64,000 nt of DNA. It comes from Xanthostigma xanthostigma (taxonomy: Eukaryota; Arthropoda; Insecta; Raphidioptera; Raphidiidae). Both the position numbers and the translations under genes were made by a program. Of this stretch, positions 22,238 through 33,400 are shown in pieces. Position 1 is the first letter of the stretch; each line of letters begins with the position of its first letter. The notes beneath the pieces were generated by a model. The model saw nothing but the letters and a program-made list of their open reading frames with translations. It was not told the origin of the DNA and did no database searches. The DNA is taken from positions 47,048,192-47,112,191 of the forward strand of contig OY754464.1 in the NCBI GenBank assembly GCA_963575645.1. The letters run 5' to 3'.

Positions 22238-22430
22238 ATCTAATAAATTAATAAATAAAATTATCGACCATTTTTTCAGACAATTATATATTGCCAAAAT
22301 ACATAGGTATATAATTAATTCAATACATTTACGTTTCGGCCCGGATATATGTATATTTTTGTCTGAAAAATTGCTCGATAATTTTATTTATTGAAGAGTA
22401 CTACTTAATCAGACGTTAATCAAAGATTTG
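22238..22430 (-). mobile_element. Hammerhead-like retroelement family H, copy 1
   Basis: Flanked by GATAATTGACAT and GATAATTGATAT (12 bp, one mismatch). Inner inverted arms share AATAAAATTATCGACC-type sequence. On the minus strand the centre reads CCGGGCCGAAACGTAAATG, matching the 3' half of the motif in copy 3 (32930-33190). The 5' half of the motif is not recognisable. Confidence 0.7.
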
Positions 22431-22439
22431 GATAATTGA

Positions 22440-23015
22440 TATGGGGACCGTGCGTAAAACATAGAGGCAGCACTACTGGCGAAGTTGGCGCTCTCTAGTA
22501 TCTAATTAATGAAGTAAATGGGGTCATTTTTGAATGGTAAACAATGAAAATTATTTGAAAAAATGGAAAAAATAAGAAGTATCATTTCAACATGCAATTA
22601 ATACTCGTGCACATGGACAGAATAGCTCAAAAGGCGAAAAATTATATAATTCTGGTAATGTATAATATGATGGTGTAGAAGTTTAGAATGTTATTTAAAT
22701 GGGCAAGATGTCATAACCGCAAAGTTGTACTACAAACAACTGAACAGTGTTTAAAGAGTATAATGTAAAAATTACGCTATGTATAAATAATTTATAATCT
22801 AATATTTTGTGTAACATTAGTATTTTACTTTGTAATTTACTTATATTTTCGATAACTGAAAAGCAAACTGTCACTAATTTACATATAAATGCATTTTTTT
22901 TATCCAAAGCCTGCTCATAATATATCATTATATTTTGAATAAATGCTCCCATAAAATGAACATTTTTACCACCAGTTGGCGTGAAAATCACAAAGCTCGG
23001 TCCCCATAATATCTA
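22440..23015. mobile_element. Probable inverted-repeat element with ATGGGGACCG ends
   Basis: ATATGGGGACCGTGC at the left and GCTCGGTCCCCATAATAT at the right are imperfect inverted ends, each followed inward by GTTGGCG-type sequence. The centre is AT-rich with no convincing frame. No clear target-site duplication. Confidence 0.45.
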
Positions 23016-24364
23016 CTATTTATTTTTTTTCTCTGGGTAAATAGTCGAAGGGCTACAGCTTTGCTGATTGTCTTGGGATTATTAGGGATTTTTAGTTCCG
23101 GTAGTGTACTCTCTGTCAAATGTTGACATATTCATAATATTTCAGATCGGGTGGAAAGTTTGAGGTTATAAAATGTTGCCCATTTACAATGATTGTGCTA
23201 AGATTTACTGATATATATTTTAATTTTTAATTTGTATATTTCAAAGTCAATAAAAGAATATCAGGTAAGTCCATTACGCATCGTTTAATACTTTTTTATT
23301 AACGAACATTTCTGGTATTGATTGGAATACAAAAAGTAAGAATTTTAACAGAATGTGAAGCATTTATCAGTCAGTTTTATGCAAAGTGTTTGTACTTTAT
23401 TTATTTTAAAACTACTTAGAAAATCGTATTTTGTAGATATTTGGACGATAGTTATCACGAAATAATTAAAAAATGACATTTTTACTAACTGCGCATTTTG
23501 ATATCACAATATTGTGGCGACAATAATGTAAATATTTATGTCCATGTATTTTTCATGTTTATAACATATTACCTATTCTTTTCATTAAACATCGTTAAAA
23601 AATCGAAGTTAATAGCCACCAGAAACGAATACATAATTAGCCTTATTCACTATTTATATTTGGGAAATAATCTAATGAACTTCGGCCAGCGAGGAGAATT
23701 CGAAAAAATAATTTACAAACGCTATTTTCTCCTCTTATTTTATCAAAAAGAGTAATAATAGCAATCAACGGTAAAGGTAGTATCAGGCATCGAACCTTTC
23801 AAGCGCGATACCTATTCACATTATGAGGCACAAATGCTAGTAGAACAGGTGTGACACAAAATTGCAAAAAAAATCAGTGGTTTTAAAAATAGTTTATGTT
23901 TAATTACATAATTGTTTGATGAGAATGCTTATTATTGACCGAAACAGAAGAAAATCTGCCATTCGCGAAATGTAAATAAAGCGGAAAACCAAAGGAGAAT
24001 AATGAACAAGGATGTACGACGATTCTGAATACATAATTACACTCAAAACTCTCTATAAAGAAACTCATGGAACTGTGCAGTTTCTTTCGATATAAGGTTT
24101 AAAGAGTGAGTATCGGTTTTTATGGAAGCCCGAGTAGGTTTGAGTGATATTTACTTTGTAGAGAGTTTTTTGTAACAGAGTTTTGGCTAATTTAATTCAC
24201 CAAACCATGCTATTAGACAAAATTTAGTTTTTACCTTTGTATTTCGGCGGCGTGTCATATAGATGTATATTTAACTGACTAAATAATTATTGTATCATCC
24301 TTGGACTTGAGTCGAATGATAGGCACTTTCAAATTAAAGAAAATACTAGAAATTGTATAATTGT
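23016..24364. other. Intergenic DNA, no gene recognised
   Basis: Between the end of the TPR gene and importin-11. AT-rich. Short frames at 23498-23755 lack homology I can recognise or coding-like composition. Confidence 0.45.
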
Positions 24365-25264
24365 TAGAGACGGTGACAGAAATGGTCATTGGTCAAGAAG
24401 CACTTGGTGGCAGAAATGCTCTCTTTCGTGTAGTCTGAGTCCCCCTCTACAAATCCGCTTAGTAGAGTAGGGGTCTAGCGCGTTGCAATACGATGCTGGG
24501 GCACTTAAAAAAACGGCAAAATTCAAAATTCCTCCACTAAATGGCAGAGAATGACTAAAAGACTTCTGGGGGACCTCCTAATTGCAGAAAAAATATTTTC
24601 TGTCAATTTACTCCCTCGGTGAGTGAAACCGAGCTCAAACGGTTCGTCTTCTTGTAGAGAATCCCGAGGCACAGTTTTCTGCCGAAATCGACCTTTCGCG
24701 AAAAATTTAACATGGTATTCAGGTAAATCATTAATGACAAATACATTAAATTGGCAGATTATGATGTAGCAGTGACAAAATTGGCAGATATTACTAATAG
24801 AGAGCCCGGTAAGAATTGCTGTCACCGAGCGAAAATTTTTCGAATTTTTGCGTGTGCAAATTTTGTAAAAATCATCGAAAGGAAGTGAGGTCACTTGGAG
24901 CCACGAAAAATTTTTCTCGTATTCTGTGCCACCGAATCAACCATTCCGCCAAGTTTCAACTTCAAATTCAATTTTTTTTTCGTTTTTTTTTGACGTTTCT
25001 TTTTCGATTTTTTGAAAGGATTTTTAAAGTCTCTGCAAAGAGTAAATTGGCAGAAAATATTTTTTCTGCAATTAGGAGGTCCCCCCAGATGCCTTTCAGT
25101 CATTTTCTGCCATTTAGTAGAGGAATTTTAAATTTTGCCCCAGCGTCGTATCGCAACGCGCTAGACCCTACTCCACTGCGGATTTGTAGAGGGGGACTCA
25201 GACTACACGAAAGAGAGCATTTCTGCCAGCGAGTGCTTCTTGACCATTTCTGTCACCGTCTCTT
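24365..25264. mobile_element. 900-bp element X with terminal inverted repeats of about 240 bp
   Basis: Left arm 24365-24606 starts AGAGACGGTGACAGAAATGG and is matched in reverse complement by 25030-25264. The frames in this region (24523-24894 minus, 24816-25292 plus) run through the arms and are not conserved proteins. Flanks are TTA/TTT-like, so the superfamily is undecided. Confidence 0.85.
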
Positions 25265-26112
25265 TAATTATAAGGGTGGACGTCGGTTCTAAATATATAG
25301 CTTAATTCATTAAAATATTAGATGTCATGACTACTTACCTTTCCTATCATGCTATGATGCCAGTCGAATGATAACTGAACTGATATAATTCACATTTCAC
25401 GATCAATGTTCCTGTCGTGTCGGTAAAATATTCTAGACAGTGTCGGCTAAAACCGTAAACATACCCGATTTGATACATTCTCCGATACATGAATACTAAA
25501 CAATTTTTTACGAAACCGGATCTTCCGCGCCTGAAATGTTCGATATCTGACAATATGTATCTACTGTTTAATATTGCGTAAAGGCGGTTTTGTACTATGG
25601 GTCTTTTTTCGCATATTATGCCTTTTTTTGTTGACCTGTGGCCGACTCATAAACAAGCTTGGCGACAATAGTTTGCCGTGTATCGACCGCATGTTAAACA
25701 TTGTCGATTAAGCGTTCGTCTGAAAATAGACTATTCCCATTACGATAATTGTTGATACCTGTAAACGGGCGACAGTCAACCATACAGGAATAACTTATTT
25801 TTGTGTTTTGATTTCGGCTACAGAAAAACATTCATATAAAAAGATCCTATCCTGGTCTTAAACCCACTTCTTGAGTTATGGGAATTGTAATTTTAAAATC
25901 AACCCCTCAAAAAGCATTTTAATTTGTGAGATATACTTGAAATACAACACATACTATTTTTAAGATAACTCCAGACTCAAGGAGACAATTTCCTGGATAT
26001 TTAGTGTACTTTTTTATTGAGAATTCTTCGACCGCCTTAGCCTAAAAATGTACCGTTTTTCTGCAGAGATCTTTTTCAAGGCAAATTCCATTTTTCATCG
26101 AATATTATATAT

Positions 26113-26467
26113 TACTAGCGGCCCTGTACGTGCTTCGCTACGTATAAAGTGAAATAATAAAACAATTTAATTGGAACATCTATCTATCTATTTTATTTAT
26201 TTTAAAATATACATGGACGTATATGTGTGTATGTCGAGCACTCCGGCTGCGCCGTCGTGCCCGGTGCAAAAGAACGAATGGGGAAGGAAGAAAAAAAATT
26301 TAGGGGTGGACTACCCCTAACATTTAGGGGGATGAAAAATAGATGTTGGCCGATTCTCATAGATACCGGATAAGCACAAAAAATTTCATCAAAATCGGTC
26401 AAGCCGTTTCGGAGGAGTATGGCAACGAAAACTGTGACACGAGAATTTTATATATTAGATATATTAG
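26113..26467 (+). repeat. Retroposon-tail-like dispersed repeat
   Basis: Starts ACTAGCGGCCCTGTACGTGC and ends with 'AATCGGTCAAGCCGTTTCGG', then GACACGAGAATTTTATATA. These are hallmarks of a very common insect retroposon 3' region. No reverse transcriptase is present. Confidence 0.6.
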
Positions 26468-26514
26468 TTGGCAGGAATTGAGCTTTAGAACAAAAGAAAA
26501 TGTGACATTTTTAT

Positions 26515-27309
26515 GTGGGCAATCTAACTTGACGTCAAGTTAGATTGCCCACGGGTACCGACACTTATTTTGGACTTTTATTTATGCCAATCGTTAGTGC
26601 TTCGTTAGTGCTGCTAAAGCCCAAAATTATTTCGTTAGTGCTCAAAAAATGTGAAAGTAGTGGGCATTTTTATGTGGGCAATCTTACTTGACGTCAAGTA
26701 TGATTGCCCACATAAAATTGTTCACATCTTTGATATTTTTTAAGCACTAACGACGAAATTTTGGGGTTTTACAGCACTAACGGAGCACTAACGATTGGCA
26801 TAAATAAAAGTCCAAAATAAGTGTCGGTACCCGTGGGCAATCTAACTTGACGTCAAGTTAGATTGCCCACATAAAAATGTCCACAACTTTGACATTTTTT
26901 GAGCACTAACGAAATAATTTTGGGCTTTAGCAGCACTAACGAAGCACTAACGATTGGCATAAAAAATATTCAAAAATCCATTTTTATGTGGGCAATCTAA
27001 CTTGACGTCAAATAAGATTGCCCACAAAAAATTGTTCACATCTTTGACATTTTTTGAGCACTAACGACGAAATTTTGGGGTTTTACAGCACTAACGATTG
27101 GCATAAATAAAAGTCCAAAATAAGTGTCGGTACCCGTGGGCAATCTAACTTGACGTCAAGTTAGATTGCCCACATAAAAATGTCCACAACTTTGACATTT
27201 TTTGAGCACTAACGAAATAATTTTGGGATTTAGCAGCACTAACGAAGCACTAACGATTGGCATAAAAAAAAATTCAAAATTCTATCATGGGCAATCTAAC
27301 TTGACGTAC
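26515..27309. repeat. Array of CRE-centred palindromes upstream of importin-11
   Basis: Five near-identical palindromes of about 38 bp (26515-26552, 26674-26711, 26833-26870, 26988-27025, 27136-27173) and a half copy near 27288-27309. Each is built as GTGGGCAATCTAACT, then TGACGTCA in the centre, then the complement. The centres lie at 26530, 26689, 26848, 27003, 27151 and 27302 (half). The spacers carry repeated GCACTAACG motifs. Spacer 1 is inverted relative to the others. It looks like a multimer of a short inverted-repeat element. TGACGTCA is the consensus site for CREB/ATF factors. Confidence 0.9.
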
Positions 27310-27480
27310 GTTTAAAAAACTCAATTGTTGAAGAAGTTCCTGAAATTCTTCTAAATTGAGGAAGCCAAAATTCTTATGTACACTTTTTTCTCGGAGAATT
27401 ACCCCCTCGTCCAAACGAATGTCATTGATTAAAATATTATACCTTACTCAATGCTAATGTATTTCTGTCTTAAGAAAATC

Positions 27481-30400
27481 ATGGACCTTTTGTCAGCTCA
27501 GACACTTATTCTTGATACGCTTCATCACGCTTCAAGCCAAAACCCAGAGATTCTTAAACCTGCTGAAGCAAAATTACAAGAATGGGAAATACAACCTAAT
27601 TTCTATACTATTCTTTTTGTAAGTATATAATAATTTCTTTTTTATACTTGTGGAATTTATTTTAAGTTATCGGTAAATTTTTGTTTGAATTTTAAAAGTT
27701 TTGTACTATTTGTCAAGAAAAAGAATCAAGTACTAAAAATTTCTGCTAATTTCAATAGCTAGCACCAATAGAGTATAAAACAAAAATGGATAGATAGATT
27801 GTGTGTTATAGACGTGTTATAAACAACTGATGTCATTAGCGTCTAAAACAAAAATGTCTATTAATAATATATATTATGATTTCAGAATATTATTTCAAAT
27901 CATTCTATTGATTTGCATGTTCGATGGATGGCAGTTCTGTATTTTAAAAACGGTGTTGACAAATATTGGCGCAAAAATGCCCCTAAGTAAGTTTTAGAAA
28001 ACGCAGAGCCATCTAGATCACAAAACAACTGCTTTCTACAATACGGTTTGTTCCCGATGGGTGGCATAAAAGCATGTGTTTCTTAATGTTTTCTCTATTA
28101 CTGACATTATACAAACATATGAAAGCAGTTGTGTGATTTAGGCTGCTGAGATTTTTATATATTATTTGAAGTTATAAAACGATTTTTACCTTACAGTGCT
28201 ATATCAGAACAAGAAAAGACATCGTTAAGAAAAGGTTTGGTGGCAAACTTTCACGAGCCCGTAAACCAAATAGCCGTACAGTTGGCTGTACTAGTATCAA
28301 AAGTGGCACGGTTCGACTGTCCAAGAGAATGGCCCGAACTAATACCAACCTTGCTTTCCGCAATTGAGACCAGCGATTCGGTTACGCAACATCGAGCCTT
28401 ACTCGTATTACATCATGTCATCAAAGCTTTGTCATCGAAAAAATTACCGGGAGATAAGAAATTATTCCAGGAAATGACTGCCAATGTTTATAGTTTTATT
28501 TTAAATCTTTGGAATGGATATACCGAAACTTTTCTACTACAGATTTCACAAAACGCGACGACAGAAGTGATAACGGAAAGCTTAGAAAAAGCCTTATTGA
28601 CGCTGAGAGTTTTAAGGAAACTGACTGTTCACGGACTTAAAAAACCGCACGAATCAGAGCACGCCGTTTTGTTTTTAAAAGTCGTGTTCGATCGCGCTAG
28701 AGCAACACTCGAATGCAGTACGTTAATCAGGTTGTTTCTTTTTGGGCGAAATTCATTCGACTTTAAAAGATCAGATCCACCTTGCGCTATTTTAATTTCG
28801 TCGTTTGATTTCAGTTCAAAAATGGAGCAAACTCCTGTAGTCACTTCCACTTGCGTTATAATTACTAATTATGTACAATGTACATAATATAAAGTTATTA
28901 AAGTAATCGGTTTTCTATTATTGACTCATTTTACCATTCCGAAACCATAAGTGAGTAGTGCTACTAATTTGGGTCAAAATTCATTTTTCAAAATTTTACA
29001 TTATTTCTTTTTGAAATCACCTGAATCCAAAGAACATATTTTTTGAAAAGTCTGTGCGTCTGTTTGTTTGTATACGCGATACAGGTCAAACGGATGAGCG
29101 GATTGAAACCAAATTTTAGGATGATGTTTGATATGCAAATATGAAGAGCTTTATTGTTTTTGGGGGAAATCAGCGCATGCGCAAAATATAATATATATGC
29201 TATAACGTTGTTTTTTTTTTTTTTTTAATATAATTTTTAGTATACGTTTCATAACGGTTTATTATTCTATTTATTTTAACAGGAAGGTTTTGTAAAAAAA
29301 ATTCATTCTGAACTTCATAGTTTCGGAAATATTTAAAAAATAAAAAAAATCAGCTGTTCATTTGTTCTGTAGAAATAAATTAGTTACGCATGCTTTGGTT
29401 AATTTTTACACGATTTTATGTAGGTAACCATGCAAACGAATAGCAAATATCATTATATTTAATACTAACCGTTATCCGCGTCACCATACGCGATAACAGA
29501 AAATGTATTTTCTTTATTATACTATATCAAATGTCAATATTTTTGAAGTTGGAATGGTCCTGTCATCCAATTGGCTGGAACTTTTAATGTACATTAATTT
29601 AAAAAATTCAAGTAAATAAAATTGTCGACCAATTTTTCTCAGACCAAACGATATATTGACAAAAAATTTTTTGTTAATATATCGTTTGGTCTGAGAAAAA
29701 TTGGTCGACAATTTTATTTACTTGAAGAGTTTTATTCAGACGTTAATCAAAGATTTTAATTTAAAAAAGTTTTTTGGAAATTAAATGAGTTAATCTAATT
29801 GCCTACAATTAAAATTGTAACTGTTAGGTTAGCTGTCATTTACTTTTCAAAAAACCTACTAGATAGTAGAAGCTGATCTTTTTAATGTCGTTTGAAGACG
29901 CCCTTGGTATTGCAGCAAAGATAACAATGGGTAACTTTTTTTTTCAGGAAAACAATTAAGAGGAAAAGGCATTTATCTATTGGAATTGTGTGAAAAATTC
30001 ATAATACATTTAACAAAAATTTTATTGGCCGTTTTAGAGTTTCATCCATATTCATTTGTTGATTTAATTCAACCAACCCTAGAATTCTCAGTATTTTATT
30101 TGTTTTCACCTGAAGGAGCGCATTTTTTATATGAAAGGTTTATTATACAATGTTTTAACTTAATCAAAGGTATTTTGCTTTGCGTTGAATATAAACCGAT
30201 TAAAATGAGAGGAATAGCTGAACATCCAGAATCTATAAGAGCTTACGAAATTAAAATAGCTTTCTTTCAACCTAACGTTTTGACAGAAATGTGCAGAAAA
30301 CTTGTTTCGCATTATTTTCTATTAAAACAAGACGATTTAGAAATGTGGGATGCTGATCCAGAAACTTTTGCCACAGATGAAGGCGGTGAGAGTTGGAAAT

Positions 30401-33400
30401 ACAGTTTAAGGGTAAGCTTTTGAAAAACCGCAATTTTTAACAAAATTAAAAACAGAACGTAAATACAGAAATATGAACTGATAGTTTTTTTTGCTTTTAT
30501 TTTCATAGCCAAGTACAGAAAGAGTTTTTGTAACATTGTTCCATGAATTTGGCCGTGTATTGTCGCCGATTTTACTGGAAATGATTAGCGCAACACATGA
30601 ATTAGTTCCACCGAACGATTTAGCTGCCATTTTACAAAAAGACGCCATGTATAGTGCAGCTGGTCTCGCTGCATTTCATCTTTATGATGAGGTATAAACA
30701 TTCATTTGATATAATATCCTAAGATATTGTTTGTTCGCATATGTAACGCGTTGAGCTTATATTAGCGACATTGGGTCGAAGTTACAAGCAGCATCGGTAC
30801 CGTAGCTGCAGAATTGCATAAATTCTGTCAGATTTCGCTAATGATCTATCGTATATTTTACAAACCGCTCGAAGAAACACTACCACTTGGGCGGTATAAA
30901 AGCTACTAAGCATGCGCGATTTTCGCTATTTAGATAGATAGATATTTTTTTATTTACATAGCCGGTAATCCGGGTGTAATACGTCAAAAAACAATTGAAA
31001 AATATAAAACATTTAAAAATGATTAGCTATAAACTTATGTAGTAAAATTACAGTCATATGGACAACTGCTTAATAATAATAACCTAACCTTTTTTTTGAA
31101 AGTATCTATGCTCTGTATATTTTTGATCTCAGGAGGCAACTTGTTATAGAAATCTGCACCTCGGCAAAGAGGACTATTGCTAAATCTTGTGGTTCTGTAT
31201 CGTTCAATGTATATATTATTATTATTACGTATGTTGTGAGATTTTTAGGATCAATATTCACATGGGGAAATTTAAAACTCCGGAAACTTATTCATCGCAT
31301 AAAATACATAACGGATTTTTTATTTTCAAATTTACTTATGTATCCTGTTGTATGCTCAGTTTTATTTATTCTTTTTAGATTAATTTTGATCAATGGTTTA
31401 CAACAACATTGACGCAAGAATTGAAGGTCAAAGATAACAACTATCGAATAATCCGACGGAGGGTTACATGGCTAATTGGCATCTGGATAGGCATAAAACT
31501 GTCGCCAGAACTGCGGCCGGCCCTTTATTCGATGATACTAACGCTATTGCAGCCAGATGAAGACATGGCGGTCAGATTAACGGCTTCGAGCACTCTCAGG
31601 AATGCAATTGATGATTTCGAATTCAACTGTGAACAGTTTTCATCATATTTGGAACCTACTTTTAGTCTCCTGTTCACATTATTGAAGGAGGCTCATGAAT
31701 GCGACACTAAGGTTTTGTTATTTTTATTTTTACCTTAAAATATTTTCTTGTGTCTATGCTCAGTTGCAGAAAGCATTGTCAGAAAATTTGATTTGACAAT
31801 GACCTTAGATTGTGAACATACATATTACTTCATATAAAAAGCATTGTAGAGTTTTAAATCGATCCTACTTGAAAAATAATTGATCGATTGAAATGATATT
31901 TTTCTTAAACTGTATTTACATGTATTTAGCATTGTTTTTTTTTTTTTTTTTTTTGTATAGTTTCTACTTCAAAACAACGTTTTTCTACATATTTTGATCA
32001 AAATTTAGCTTGAAAAGTGGGCTTTTTGGTGTAGAACAATTATTTGTTTTGTGTGAGTACAATCTAATGTTCTAGATGACAGAGAGTTTGAATACGACAG
32101 TAGCCCGCTCCTGGTGTATGGGAACTGTAATTATATGATCACAATCAATTTTTTTGACAATCCTTTCTGCAACCCAGCACTAGTGTTGTAATGGGCTGAC
32201 GAGTGGTGACATTATGTTTAAAATGATTAATACTAGTATACACGAGCCATATTATATGGTATTTTTGCACGCACCTCCTATATAATACCTGGTTTTCACT
32301 TTATTTGCAAAATCTTTGACAGTTCACTTTAGAACAAACGTCACTTCTAATAGTACCTAGCTTATATAGAAACAAAAAAACAGTTGTCCAATTTTATTTT
32401 ACTTCCTGAATTGGGTCAATTTACATGGGAAGCAGCTATTTTTAGTGATGTGGGGAGAAACATTTTTCAAAATGGAAAATTTTCCGCTATGTTTTTCCGA
32501 AAAAATTTAAATATAGTGTAACCTCTTTATAACGAATCTCAAGGGACCGAGCATTTTTTTTCGTTATAAAGAGTTTTTGTTATATGGAGGGAAGAAAGAA
32601 AAATAACCAAATTTAACCTAATTAATTTATTCCAAACACATACCTATAGTCTGTTAACTTTGCGGGACGATTTTTCCTTTGCCAATATTTGTTTTTTATC
32701 TTATGCATGGAATATTTGGTGATGGTTCAGAATCGTCCTCTTTACGTCTGTAAATATTTGCTGACACCTAAATAATGTGAACATATTTATTCGTAATAGA
32801 GAATGACTGTTAAGCTATAAAGAGGGTATTAATGTATGGGTTTTAAAGTAAACCAACCAAATTGTAAAAATTTCTACGTTATAGGGAGTTTTTCGTTATA
32901 ACGAAGGACGTCATAAAAAGTTACACTGTTCAATAAATAAAATTATCGACCAATTTTTCAGACAATATATTAACAAACAATATAAAATTAATACATTAAC
33001 GTTTCAATCCGGATTTGGACCTTCTTCAGAATTGATCTAAAAAATATAAAAATAATTAATAATTAAATATAATTCGCTTTTTTATAGATTTTTTCAAAAT
33101 TAAATTATTATGATTATCAAAAATGTCTGAAAAATTGGTCGATAATTTTATTTATTGAAGAGTTCTAATCAGACGTTAATCAAAGATTTGAAAAGTTACA
33201 CTGTATAAAAAAGAAAATTTTTTAGTAAATTTTTTATAGAACATATTTGAACTTTCCATGTTTTCTTTTATTAGTCAAATTTCTGTACCATTTAAAAAAA
33301 AACTACAAGGTGTAGTTCTAACTTTGTAATTCACATGAATAAAATTAAGCTTGATTCTGTTTTACTTAAAGATTTGTCATATTGTCTGGGTCGGTCTGGG

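Noticed and set aside
24523-25292. Frames of 123 and 158 codons in both directions
   Set aside because: They run through the long inverted repeats of element X.
26515-27309. Regularly spaced palindromes suggested a CRISPR array
   Set aside because: Eukaryotic context, spacers of about 120 bp that are themselves repeated, one of them inverted; no cas genes.
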